A stretch of 26,641 bases of DNA. It comes from Trichomonas vaginalis G3. Lineage: Eukaryota > Parabasalia > Trichomonadida > Trichomonadidae. Below the pieces are notes generated by a model. That model was not told where the DNA came from and did not search any database. It saw only the letters and a list, made by a program, of their open reading frames with translations. Positions 17,201 to 26,039 of this stretch are shown here, one piece after another. Each line of letters begins with the position of its first letter. Position 1 is the stretch's first letter. The position numbers and the translations under genes are program-made. The stretch is taken from assembly GCF_026262505.1 (NCBI RefSeq), contig NW_026529293.1, positions 1-26,641 of the forward strand, written 5' to 3'.

Positions 17201-17452
17201 TTTGAGGGTTATAGCTGTTCCGTCTGCAGCTCCACCATAGCCTGCCATTTTCGCTAAAAGTGCCGCTCTTAAACCTCCACTCTGTGCACCAATAACTCGG
17301 TTTAAAAGCATAGGGTTGCTTGACATTTGTTGCAACATAGTGGGGTCATTCATCATTTGTTGTTGCAACTGTTGTTGTGGTGTCAGTTTTACTATTGGAT
17401 GTTTCAATGCTCTCTTCCTCTTACGTATATTCTTACGTAGCTTACGTGGCAT
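14269..17452 (-). pseudogene. Large coiled-coil element protein remnant, copy A
   Basis: Broken copy of the gene that is whole at 21102-24395 in copy B; about six or more breaks. The same landmarks are visible: very basic N-terminus (MPRKLRKNIRKRKRALKHP), Gln-rich segment, long Lys/Glu coiled coil, Pro/Gln/His-rich linker, acidic Gln-rich stretch and a globular C-terminal half. It starts with TTAACTTCACTTAAA directly before the ATG, as in copy B, and an AAAAAGTGTCAT motif lies about 42 bases before the start. See the copy B entry for function. Confidence 0.75.
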
Positions 17453-17923
17453 TTTAAGTGAAGTTAAAAAGCGGTTTTTGACAGATGTTTATATGACACT
17501 TTTTGTTCAGCACAAAAAACTACTCGGTCAAAGTGTTGTCAGTTTTGTAAAATAACCGTCCTATCTCATTCTATAAGGGAGAAAAGGCTTCTCAAAGTAT
17601 ACTTCCTTGGAACGCCTGTAACTTTTCCTGTAGCGACGATAGACCCTTACTTGTCCGGACAAAGTTATACTATTTTGAGTGCTCTACAAAAAAGTCAACG
17701 GCGACGACTCTCAAAAACCGTTGTGTAAAAAGTTTTACCGTTGGACAAAAAAGTATATATAGAAAACAAAAAACGTTTATAGTTCATTCAATATTTGAGA
17801 TGGAACGGTTTTCCAACGGTAACTATTAAATAAAATAAAAAAATAGAGGGGTCTCCGTTGGTAAAAACGGTTTATTTCAAACTTTTCTATGAGTAGTCCG
17901 AAAAAAACAGTTCATTTTTCATA
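17453..17923. promoter_or_regulatory. Divergent promoter region with a cluster of Myb-type sites
   Basis: This 470-bp gap separates the large-protein gene (minus) from the 323-codon gene (plus). At 17495-17505 the minus strand reads AAAAAGTGTCA. Between 17695 and 17871 are about seven AACGG/CCGTT sites (near 17696, 17718, 17738, 17804, 17814, 17855, 17865), several matching the Myb core YAACKG. The plus-strand end has TTCATTTTTCATA directly before the ATG at 17924. The outer part, 17570-17700, is also found at the inner end of copy B. No gene is seen inside. Confidence 0.5.
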
Positions 17924-18895
17924 ATGTACGCGTCTCGAACAGTGAAGCCCAATTCAATAGAATACTATCTCGAAAAACAAGAAGCTGACACTGCTATTCA
18001 GTCTTTAATACAGAACCAAGCTCAGGAGAACTCAAAAGACTCCCAATTCAAATCGACATCCAATTCGAAGCAATTAAAACTTGACTCGAATGTTTTAAAA
18101 CCACAGCCCGCACAAACAAATACAGCTCTAAGAATAGACCAAAGAATACCGAACAAAGAGTTGAGGTCAAGATTGAAATTACAATCGGATGAGTATTTTT
18201 CCCTTAACAACCAGGGAAATACTCCATATAACCGTATCTACACAAATACCGTTAAAGAAACAATAACGGCATACACAAAACTCTGTCAATTGGTCCCCAA
18301 CCAGGACCAATTGACGGACATTATATGTTCCTACCTTCCCATATTTGCTGAGTGTGTGGAAGGTAGGACATTGTTACAAGCTTGCTTACGTATGCCACCA
18401 AATCTCCGTCAACAATTTGCTCAAATTGTACATGAATTTAAAGCTTTTAACAACGGATACGATGAAGATGAAGTAGCAGATGAATTTGGGGAAGAAAAAA
18501 CATTTTTCCCCTCATATAATACGCCTGCAACAGTATTTCCTACTAATGAATTTCACAACTATTGTGTCGTTCATTTAATTGTTGTGGATATGCCCACAGG
18601 TGAAGACATTCTCAGTGGTGACTTCATCGAAGTCTGTATCAATACAGAATTGGGAGAAGATGAGTTGCACAAATTCTCCAACGTCGAACATATATTCAAA
18701 CCAGCACACCAACTCTTTATCGAAACTGAAATAACACTCACACAAAATATGTCCATCTCATTTAAATCCAAATCAGGACGTCCATACAGAATTTGGATGA
18801 ACTACGTCCTCCTCCACTACGCCGACGATGACGAAGAAGAGGAAGAAGAGGAGGAGGAAGAAGAAGAGTCCTCCGAATTCACACCAGAAGACTAA
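17924..18895 (+). CDS. 323-aa protein with acidic tail, at the end of copy A
   Basis: An intact frame of 323 codons. Residues 1-110 are Gln-, Ser- and Asn-rich and look disordered. Residues 110-175 are helical (ETITAYTKLCQLVPNQDQLT, then LLQACLRMPPNLRQQFAQIV). Residues 210-300 are beta-rich (FHNYCVVHLIVVDMPTGEDI, then ITLTQNMSISFKSKSGRPYR), like a small beta sandwich. The C-terminus is a run of Glu followed by SSEFTPED. The start has a very good initiator (TTCATTTTTCATA plus ATG). It lies between the Myb-site region and the terminal repeat and is missing from the same place in copy B. A beta-rich fold next to a capsid operon might be a penton or spike-type protein, but I recognise no family. 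Confidence 0.6.
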   Translation: MYASRTVKPNSIEYYLEKQEADTAIQSLIQNQAQENSKDSQFKSTSNSKQLKLDSNVLKPQPAQTNTALRIDQRIPNKELRSRLKLQSDEYFSLNNQGNTPYNRIYTNTVKETITAYTKLCQLVPNQDQLTDIICSYLPIFAECVEGRTLLQACLRMPPNLRQQFAQIVHEFKAFNNGYDEDEVADEFGEEKTFFPSYNTPATVFPTNEFHNYCVVHLIVVDMPTGEDILSGDFIEVCINTELGEDELHKFSNVEHIFKPAHQLFIETEITLTQNMSISFKSKSGRPYRIWMNYVLLHYADDDEEEEEEEEEEEESSEFTPED

Positions 18896-18909
18896 CAATT
18901 TTCCGAATA

Positions 18910-18976
18910 AAAAACTTCATTTATACTAAACATCTTCGGGGCTAGAGGGCACGAAGTGCCTGGAAGCCCCATTACC
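18910..18976 (-). repeat. Terminal repeat of copy A with nested hairpin
   Basis: Matches 20632-20709 in inverted orientation almost base for base. Inside, 18938-18970 is a nested palindrome: outer arms GGGGC/GCCCC and inner arms GGCAC/GTGCC around GAA. The outer edge reads ATTACC and then a T run. It is the outermost sequence shared by copies A and B and so marks their common end. Confidence 0.75.
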
Positions 18977-18998
18977 TTTTTTTTTTTTTTTTTTTTTT
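18977..18998 (+). repeat. 22-T homopolymer at the A/transposon junction
   Basis: A perfect run of 22 T between the terminal repeat of copy A and the truncated transposon. A 19-A run stands at the mirror position (20613-20631). Either the element end carries a homopolymer tip or the runs come from end joining or from assembly. Confidence 0.8.
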
Positions 18999-19219
18999 CA
19001 ATATTTATATAAATACTCTTTATAATATATTTTACTATAAAATTATACCTCAAATTCAAATATTTAAAATATTATTTACATAATTATCTCAAAATTATAT
19101 TTTTATATATTATTTTTCATATGTATAAATCATATAATCTATATCTATGCAAATCTCATCTAAAATTTTTTGAAACAAACCGCTACCATTTTATAATGGT
19201 CCATCTTAAATTCATCATA

Positions 19220-20205
19220 AATTCTGGTACATGTTAGTACCAGAGTCTTCAAATCTCAAACACTCTGGTACCAACATGTACCAGACGCGAGTTTCCAATG
19301 CCCTCGTACGATTTTCTATTAAGATCTTCTTGAATGAGAAGGTCTTCATAGAAACTCGTACGAGGGCTTCTCTTTTAAATACTCTGGTACCTGCTGGTAT
19401 CGGAGTCGACTTTACAGCCCTTTCCCCAATTTTGAAGCTGGGGAAAGTTTTCAAGCAATGAAAGGGAAGCTCTCGCTATGAGGTGAAAATCTAGAATTTT
19501 TACCTCATAGCGAGTAATCCTTTGTTAATTGCTTGAAAACTTTCTTCAAATTATCAAAATTTCGAGGAAAGTTTCCTTGCTTCAAAGTAGAGATGGAGCC
19601 CTTTGAGCCACTGCATATAGGTCAGTGACTCAAAATACTCCATCTCTACTAGAAATCGCCAAAATTTGGGTCGCAATCTTTGAAATGCGACGCAAGTTTT
19701 GGCAATTTCGCGAGGGACTTGCTCCATTTGGTGCATAGATTCACACTCTATGCACCAGATGGAACAATTCTTTCGCTGACAGCGGGAAACTTTGTCTGAA
19801 TGGTTTAACATTCAGACAAAGTTTCCCGCTGTCAGAGAGGGAATGGAAGGGTAAGAGGTATATATTCATAATGTATACCTCTTACTCTTCCATTCCCTCA
19901 AGAAAGTTCAAAAACTTGGGTGCAATCAGTTCTGATTGCACCCAAGTTTTTGAACTTTGTATAAGGAATTGTTGGCTATGATGTACTGATCATGAATCAG
20001 TACATCATAGCCAACAATTCCTTCGCAAACAGTGGGAAACTTTGTCTGAATAGTTTAACATTCAGACAAAATTCCCCGCTGTCAGGGAGGGAATTAGAGG
20101 GTGTGAGATATATAGATAGACTATAAATCTCTCACCCTTTAATTCCCTCAAGAAAGTTCAAAAACTTGGGTGCAATCAGAACTGATTGCACCCAAGTTTT
20201 TGAAT
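19220..20205. repeat. Hairpin series and four-hairpin array in transposon copy 2
   Basis: Same hairpins as in copy 1, inverted. In order: GGTAC type, GCCCTCGTACG type, CTTTCCCC type, TCGCTATGAGG type, GAAAGTTT type, AGAGATGG type, TTTTGGC type, GGTGCATAG type, and then A-B-C-D-A'-B'-C'. The A' and B' arms differ in sequence from A and B while staying paired. The last arm runs straight into the coding piece that begins at 20207. Confidence 0.8.
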
Positions 20206-20206
20206 T

Positions 20207-20512
20207 TTGTATAAGGAATTGTTGGCTATGATGTGGATAGCCGCTGCCAGACCAAATGAATTAACCGTTGTGAATAACGTTTCTGAATCTTTATTTAAAA
20301 AGATAAAATATCACGATTTTGGCTGCGTTAAAAATCAAAGAATTGATGTTTTTGTCAAAAATCTTTTAGAAGAAGTTGCACCCAATTACTTTTATCGTAT
20401 TAAAAACGATTTACTTCAAACAGGTTTTATTCCTTCAATTAGAATTCGCGAGCCTCGATTGACAGATTATAAAACAAAATTGAAAAGAGAAGTTCAATCA
20501 CGTTTATACTAA
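20207..20512 (+). pseudogene. Transposon protein fragment (copy 2), 101 codons
   Basis: Open from MYKELLAMMWIAAARPNELT to REVQSRLY, with coding-like Asn-, Glu- and Leu-rich sequence continuing to 20612. It is better kept than the copy at 3122-3376. It looks helical and basic and would be the C-terminal part of a longer protein, as nothing upstream encodes the rest: the hairpin array replaces it. Possible origins are a transposase C-terminus or a captured host gene. There is no DDE motif or zinc finger. Function not recognised. Confidence 0.45.
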
Positions 20513-20612
20513 GTATTAAATTTTGTTCAGAATCAAGAAGCCAATTTGAATCCATTAAGATTTTTATTGGAAAATGCTGAAGAAAAACTTTCTCAAATAA
20601 ATGAGAAGATAC

Positions 20613-20631
20613 AAAAAAAAAAAAAAAAAAA
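20613..20631 (+). repeat. 19-A homopolymer at the transposon/B junction
   Basis: A perfect run of 19 A between the truncated transposon and the terminal repeat of copy B, mirroring the 22-T run at 18977-18998. The transposon copy at 3000 continues differently at this point, so the run marks the actual breakpoint. Confidence 0.8.
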
Positions 20632-20709
20632 GGTAGTGGGGCCTCCAGGCACTTCGTGCCCTCTAGCCCCGAAGATGTTTAGTATAAATGAAGTATAAAA
20701 TGAAGTTTT
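20632..20709 (+). repeat. Terminal repeat of copy B with nested hairpin
   Basis: The inverted partner of 18910-18976. The nested palindrome lies at 20638-20670 (outer GGGGC/GCCCC, inner GGCAC/GTGCC around TTC). The segment ATGAAGT is partly duplicated at its inner side. Confidence 0.75.
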
Positions 20710-20722
20710 TTGGGGGTATAGG

Positions 20723-20754
20723 GGGCTTCCCAGGGGCTGCGCCCCTTCTAGCCC
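20723..20754 (+). repeat. Second hairpin of the terminal type in copy B
   Basis: GGGCTTCCCA, then GGGGC-TGC-GCCCC, then TTCTAGCCC. The outer flanks match the terminal hairpin at 20638-20670, while the inner stem has a different but still fully paired sequence. No counterpart exists in copy A at the same place. Confidence 0.7.
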
Positions 20755-20837
20755 ATAAAAATTTTTGAGAGTCGTCGTCGTTGACTTTTTTGGTAGAGCA
20801 CTCAAAATAGTAGAACTTTGTCCGGACAAGTAAGGGT

Positions 20838-21100
20838 CTATCGTCACTACAGGAAAAGTTACGGGCGTTCCAAGGAAGTATACTTTGAGAGACTCTTTAG
20901 AAACTTTAGACGTTTTACATAACCATCCATGCTTTTACTTTACATCCGATAAAAGTGGTTTGGAAACCGTTATGAGATGGTTAGAGGACATACATGACTA
21001 TGAGTTTAGATATGACAAGATAGAATATGAGAGAGGTCCTATAAACCGGAGAAAGTGTCATATAAACATCTGTCGAAAACCGCTTTTTAACTTCACTTAA
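20838..21100 (+). pseudogene. Short coding piece before the large-protein gene in copy B
   Basis: An open stretch of about 80 codons (TGKVTGVPRKYTLRDSLETL and onward, with FYFTSDKSGLETVMRWLEDI) without a clear ATG. It runs into the promoter of the large-protein gene, ending just before ATG 21102. Copy A shares the first 40-50 bases and the last 50, but has unrelated sequence between them. It could be the remnant of a small gene near the element end. No family is recognised. Confidence 0.35.
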
Positions 21101-21101
21101 A

Positions 21102-24100
21102 ATGCCACGTAAGCTACGTAAGAATATACGTAAGAGGAAGAGAGCATTGAAACATCCAATAGTAAAACTGACACCACAACAACAGTTGCAACAACAAATG
21201 ATGAATGACCCCACTATGTTGCAACAAATGTCAAGCAACCCTATGCTTTTAAACCGAGTTTTTGGTGCACAGAGTGGAGGTTTAAGAGCGGCACTTTTAG
21301 CGAAAATGGCAGGCTATGGTGGAGCCGCAGACGGAACAGCCTATAACCCTCAAAGTCAAATGAATTTGAGTTCACTCAAAAATCAAATAGCAGATGTCAA
21401 AAAGTCAAACATAGACATACAGAAACAAATAGGTGAAAACGAAAAGAAACTAGAATATGACAGACACACAAAGAAACTCAATGAGTTAAACGTAGAGAAA
21501 AAGAAGAAAGAAGAACAACTGAAAGAACTAAGTACAGAGGAATATGCGAAAAAAGTGTCAGAAAAAGCAGCAGAAGTAGCAAAAATGGAACAAGATGTTG
21601 TAAATTTGAAAAACCATACTACTCAATATAAAGTACTGAAAGATGAAGAGATAAAACAAAAAGCCATGAAGACATATATGGATAGCGATGAGTATAAAAA
21701 AGAAGTTGAAGCAAATGTAAAGGCAGAAAAACTTTTACAGTTGCAAAACCAAACCGTACAGTATGAAAACTTAGCACAAGAAAGTAAAAATAACGACGCA
21801 GCCATGCAAAAGGCAATGAAAAGCGCAGAATATATAAAAGCTAACAATGACTGGTTAGATGCCCAAGCCAACGCTAAAGCAGCCCAACTCATAGGGTCAA
21901 TAAGGACAAAAATACAAGCGGATGAAGATAGTTCAAATGAAGCTTTAACAAATGCTGACTTTAAGAACGCTTTCGAAGCTCTTCATAGTAAGGTGAAACA
22001 AGTGAACGACTTCTCATCTGGAAAGAAACTGAAGTCTGAAGGTTTCGACAAAGAGTTAAAAGAAGTAGCACAAAATATGACGAAAATAACAGATGCAGCA
22101 ACGAGACAGGCAGTTCAAAGTGCCTATGACGCCGTTAGAGCAACTGTTGTGAAAAGTCAAGAAAAAGAGTTACAACAGACCAAAACAGACCTAGTAAATG
22201 CTTTCTTAAAAACGAAAAGTCAGGTAGGACACTATGCTGCAGATGGAACATATGTGCCAGCTGGTGGAACTTATATACCACCAAACCCTCCAAGAGAAGC
22301 ACCTGCACCAGGACTACCTAAAACATTTACATCGTCACATGGACACAGACACAGGCATGCACCAAAACCAACACAACAACAACAACCAGCACAACAACCA
22401 AAACCAACAGTTCAAAACCCTGCACAACAACCAACAGTTCAAAACCCTGCACAACAACAACCACAAACAGAGCAAGGACATAAAAGAAGTAGAGAACAAG
22501 GAAACCAAGATTTCTTAAAAATGCTTAAAGAAGACTATGGTTACCCAGCTACTCTTGACTTTAGTGACAGATATAAAGAAGCTATTAGAAAGTTCAAGGA
22601 AGGAAATACTGACCCGAACCTATTTAGCTTTATGGCTCAGCACCAAATGGGATATAATTTCAAACCTGGAAAATACAAGCTCGCTAAGGGATATGATTTA
22701 ATAGCATATCATCCAAATGACATGAATGAATTTACTCCGAGATATTTGGTGTCAGAGCTAAATGATAATTCAACTCTCTTCATGAAACGCGTAAAAAATA
22801 GAGACGTAACGAAAGAAGAAAGGTTTATGAGTCCGAATGACTTAGATAGGGAACTTGTTAAAAACGGTCTCGGAATATATGAAATGCCAGCAGATGAGGT
22901 ACAAGAAACTCAACAGGAAGAAGTTCAGATACAACCAGACATGGAAGAAATAGTTCAGCAACAACAGCTAGAAGAGCCTGAAGGAAACGAACAAGTCCCT
23001 CCTTTGGAAACTAACTTCACAGAACTAGATGAAGATTTGGAACAGCCGAAAAATCTTGACCCTCAACAAGTGTATGCGGAGAATATGGAATCTTTCCAAG
23101 AGTCTAAGAAAAATTCGGCTGACATAGTAGAAGAATATCGAAAAATGTTTGCCGACATACAAAAGACTCCAACACCAGATGAAAATATTCAGCATAGAAT
23201 GGAAGTACTGAAAGAAAATGTACGCAAATACAATAACCCTTTTTACTTACGACCATATAACGTTCAATCTTTGGCTGAACTCGGTGAAAATAAAAGGTTA
23301 AATTTCAACAAAACATATAGAAATGAAACATTGTTTAAAGTTCATTCAGAACCTAACCAATATGGAAACAAACCTACTTTTGTTTCTGCAGACTATGGAA
23401 CTACAATGAGATGGGGTCATAAAGCTAATCCGGATAGGTGGTTCATAAACTTACAACCTCAATTCCAAGAAGTTGTAGACGCAATGGAAGTGAATGGTGA
23501 ACCAGATTTAGCTGGTATTTTCAGCGCGGCTTTAATGCCATTGAAAGATATGAAAGATGCAGATATTTTGGACCAGTATGAAATGAACATGGCTGATGGA
23601 AATATAACACCTGACGTTCTAGAACATTTATCTCAAAGAACTACACAGAACCATAAAGATGGTATATTTGGTGAAGAGTTTAGAAAGAAAGTTAGGGAGA
23701 CAGAAGGAAGAGAACCTATTGTACATGACCTTGCAAACGAAAGTTTACAAAATGTCATAAAAACTTACTTTGCAGACAATGAACCGAGAAGGGATGAATA
23801 TTTAAGAAAACTCAAATGGACAGTACCAAATGAAATGTTAGTATTGAAAAACATGTTCCTTGACAAAATAAAACCAACTACAGAAATAAATGACGCAAGA
23901 CTGAAACATTGGGTAAAAGCTTTTCCATTCACAAAAGATATAATTGGTAACATGGAAAGAAAACCAGAATGGCTACAAAAACATATATTTGGAAACGAGC
24001 TTATTCCATATGGACAAGCTCTGTTTGAAGAGCTTGAACCGGAAACTCAGGAAAGAGTCATGCAAACAATACGCGAAGACTCAAATACAAACTATGACAA

Positions 24101-24395
24101 AATCTTTCTAGGATATAGGTTACCTGAGATGGGCGACCAGAGCCCAAAGGCAAAAAGGACATGGGAAATTTACAACATACTAGGTGAACATGAGGCAAAG
24201 ATGCAACAACTTGAAGCAGAGGGCAAGTTACCAAAAGCGACACCAAAGAAGAAGAGAAGAGTAGAACAAAGTGAAAGTAGTGAAGAAGTAACTTCATCTA
24301 GTGAAAGTAGTGGCAATGAAGGAAAAGAAGAGTTAAAAAACTCAGCCAGGAAGAAAGTAAAGCTTGGTCCACGTGGGTTCTATTATGACACATAA
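21102..24395 (+). CDS. Large coiled-coil element protein, 1097 aa, whole in copy B
   Basis: One open frame of 1097 codons ending in TAAA. Residues 1-19 are extremely basic (MPRKLRKNIRKRKRALKHP), suited to DNA binding or nuclear entry. Residues 25-75 are Gln/Met- and Gly-rich. Residues 87-300 are a long Lys/Glu/Ala coiled coil. Residues 385-465 are Pro/Gln/His-rich and disordered. Residues 500-560 form a globular part (NFKPGKYKLAKGYDLIAYHP). Residues 600-660 are acidic and Gln-rich. Residues 680-1030 look folded. Residues 1054-1072 are a Ser/Glu run, before a basic tail. The gene lies directly upstream of the capsid-like gene on the same strand. I infer a virion scaffold or core protein that bridges DNA and capsid, but I recognise no family. 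TTAACTTCACTTAAA before the ATG is an initiator-type promoter. Confidence 0.75.
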   Translation: MPRKLRKNIRKRKRALKHPIVKLTPQQQLQQQMMNDPTMLQQMSSNPMLLNRVFGAQSGGLRAALLAKMAGYGGAADGTAYNPQSQMNLSSLKNQIADVKKSNIDIQKQIGENEKKLEYDRHTKKLNELNVEKKKKEEQLKELSTEEYAKKVSEKAAEVAKMEQDVVNLKNHTTQYKVLKDEEIKQKAMKTYMDSDEYKKEVEANVKAEKLLQLQNQTVQYENLAQESKNNDAAMQKAMKSAEYIKANNDWLDAQANAKAAQLIGSIRTKIQADEDSSNEALTNADFKNAFEALHSKVKQVNDFSSGKKLKSEGFDKELKEVAQNMTKITDAATRQAVQSAYDAVRATVVKSQEKELQQTKTDLVNAFLKTKSQVGHYAADGTYVPAGGTYIPPNPPREAPAPGLPKTFTSSHGHRHRHAPKPTQQQQPAQQPKPTVQNPAQQPTVQNPAQQQPQTEQGHKRSREQGNQDFLKMLKEDYGYPATLDFSDRYKEAIRKFKEGNTDPNLFSFMAQHQMGYNFKPGKYKLAKGYDLIAYHPNDMNEFTPRYLVSELNDNSTLFMKRVKNRDVTKEERFMSPNDLDRELVKNGLGIYEMPADEVQETQQEEVQIQPDMEEIVQQQQLEEPEGNEQVPPLETNFTELDEDLEQPKNLDPQQVYAENMESFQESKKNSADIVEEYRKMFADIQKTPTPDENIQHRMEVLKENVRKYNNPFYLRPYNVQSLAELGENKRLNFNKTYRNETLFKVHSEPNQYGNKPTFVSADYGTTMRWGHKANPDRWFINLQPQFQEVVDAMEVNGEPDLAGIFSAALMPLKDMKDADILDQYEMNMADGNITPDVLEHLSQRTTQNHKDGIFGEEFRKKVRETEGREPIVHDLANESLQNVIKTYFADNEPRRDEYLRKLKWTVPNEMLVLKNMFLDKIKPTTEINDARLKHWVKAFPFTKDIIGNMERKPEWLQKHIFGNELIPYGQALFEELEPETQERVMQTIREDSNTNYDKIFLGYRLPEMGDQSPKAKRTWEIYNILGEHEAKMQQLEAEGKLPKATPKKKRRVEQSESSEEVTSSSESSGNEGKEELKNSARKKVKLGPRGFYYDT

Positions 24396-24427
24396 ATCCA
24401 ACTATTCTATATTTTTACCCATATGAA

Positions 24428-26032
24428 ATGTACGCCGCTCAGAAATAACGCCAACAGTTTTGGATGCCATGAACGGAAATGTTTCCGAATGGTATACCGA
24501 ATGCGACAATGCCATTAGAAGGTCAGAAATAGTTCCTGGAACTTACGAATATACAACTGCTGTTTCTTATGGAAACGTAGGTGCGTTTGGAGAAGGTTCT
24601 TCAACAACAGTAGATATTGCTTGCGACAGGTTTCATATTATTTCTATTGACAACTCTTTCTTATACGTGGAACAAGACATTGAAATAAAACCTTCTGCCA
24701 AGTTGTCTGACAAAAAGGTTGCAATGGAATTTTCTATGTCGGATACCAATATGCTCCAGAAGTTTTCATGGGATATAAGATATATTCTAACTCTGACTTA
24801 GTTCAAACAGTAACATGGGCAAACTATGAATGGTTCGCTTTGAGAAACTCAGTACAACCACAAGCTAGAGAACAAACAGACCAGTATGCAACTATTGAGA
24901 AAATAAGAAGACTTGACCCTAACGTTCCAGGAGTTTATGTTAACCTTTCTGGTTCAGATGGAACGCTGCCACTAAAGTAAAACTGAAACTTAGAGTTCCT
25001 TTGTCATCTTTCCTCATCTTCAGGTTTTTAAGATACTTGCCAAACTGGGCAGGAAAAAATTTCTATCGAACTTACTCCAAGCAAAAATAACTTAGTCATT
25101 GCACCAACACAAGACCCATTCACTATTACAGACGTAGAGGGAACAAATAAACGTCATTCGCCGACTTTTGCAAAGACAAAGTGACTTAGACTTTGGTTTC
25201 TCAAACCTCAACACTGAAGTAAACTATTATTTCAATGCTGCTGGAACTGCTTGGGACCAGTTAAGTTCACATGCGAAAAATTTGAATGCAAGAGAATAGA
25301 AAGCAGACTTGCAGTCTATATGTTGGACCCAGATATTTTCAAATTTTAGCTGCCAATATATATGCAGTTCCACTTATGTCCCTATACACCCAAATATCTG
25401 TCAAAGACTTTGCAGGTGAAGTTGGAAACCAAAGTGCTGACCCAGGTGCAAGAACAGATATTGCTTTAACAACTGCAATGAAACATGCAGATACTATGTT
25501 TTACTGTTCAGACGAACTATAAATGACTATTCTTGTTTCTACAACCCGGTATTAAATATCATATAAACATAGATGGCAAATATTATCCAAGAGAAGAATA
25601 TTCTACAGTTAAGGATATGAGGTCATACAACTTGACATTAGATGCTATGAACTTTAACAACAACTTCACAACAACCATTAACCCTGAAATGCAAAAGTTC
25701 TATTATCTGCCATATGTGAAAGTATGGACTCATACGGGAGGTCAAAAAACTCAATATACAAATGGAGACCGTTCACAAACTCTTTGGCTTGGCATTCCAT
25801 TTGCTGACTCAGAAGACTTTAGGGTGTATTTTCAACTGTTGGTACTGTACAAATACAATATACTGGTGACAGAGACGGTCCAGATGAATTGGAAAGCAAA
25901 GAAGTTTACAAAACCAATAGCACTTTTCACGGAAGATGCTCTTTTGAAGATTCGTTCGATGAAACCTGCTGGGCTCCTCAGATTGGCATAACGACAGCTT
26001 CCATCGAGCAGATTTTGGCAGCAGGTCAGTAA
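24428..26032 (+). pseudogene. Major capsid-like gene remnant, copy B
   Basis: The same gene as 12637-14236 in copy A, 32 bases downstream of the large-protein gene. The early beta strands (STTVDIACDRFHIISIDNSF), the middle (PGARTDIALTTAMKHADTMF) and the C-terminal half (TLDAMNFNNNFTTTINPEMQ) are all readable. It would be the double jelly-roll shell subunit of the virus-like particle. Several breaks are present. Differences between A and B are partly at different places, so the two copies have decayed at least partly independently. Confidence 0.6.
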
Positions 26033-26039
26033 GTTTCTT

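Larger units (their letters stand above)
7468..18976 (-). mobile_element. Virus-like element copy A (Polinton-like virus or Maverick relative), broken
   Basis: The block holds a packaging ATPase, small genes, an SF3 helicase remnant, an unassigned remnant, a capsid-like remnant, a large coiled-coil protein remnant and a 323-codon gene, ending in a terminal repeat with a nested hairpin (18910-18976). This gene set is that of Polinton-like viruses and Mavericks. No polymerase B, integrase or protease was found. The left end is not defined: no copy of the terminal repeat is seen further left, so the element may start before 7468 or even before base 1. On the order of ten breaks are visible, so it is a fossil, although the ATPase and the 323-codon gene look whole. 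Copy B is very similar by eye, suggesting recent insertion, duplication or conversion. Confidence 0.75.
18999..20612 (+). mobile_element. Truncated, inverted second copy of the hairpin transposon
   Basis: This is the reverse complement of about 3000-4840 without the outer ends: it lacks the terminal inverted repeats and the 11-bp direct repeats seen around copy 1, so it did not arrive here as a complete transposon at these borders. It contains the AT-rich end (18999-19220), the single hairpins (19220-19770), two rather than three blocks of the 250-bp hairpin array (19776-20205), and the coding piece (20207-20512 and beyond). Identity with copy 1 by eye is very high. Confidence 0.75.

Noticed and set aside
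18977-20631. Poly(T)/poly(A) runs as evidence for a LINE, SINE or processed retrocopy.
   Set aside because: The runs stand on both sides in mirror orientation and border virus-like terminal repeats; there is no reverse transcriptase and no single 3' tail with a target duplication.
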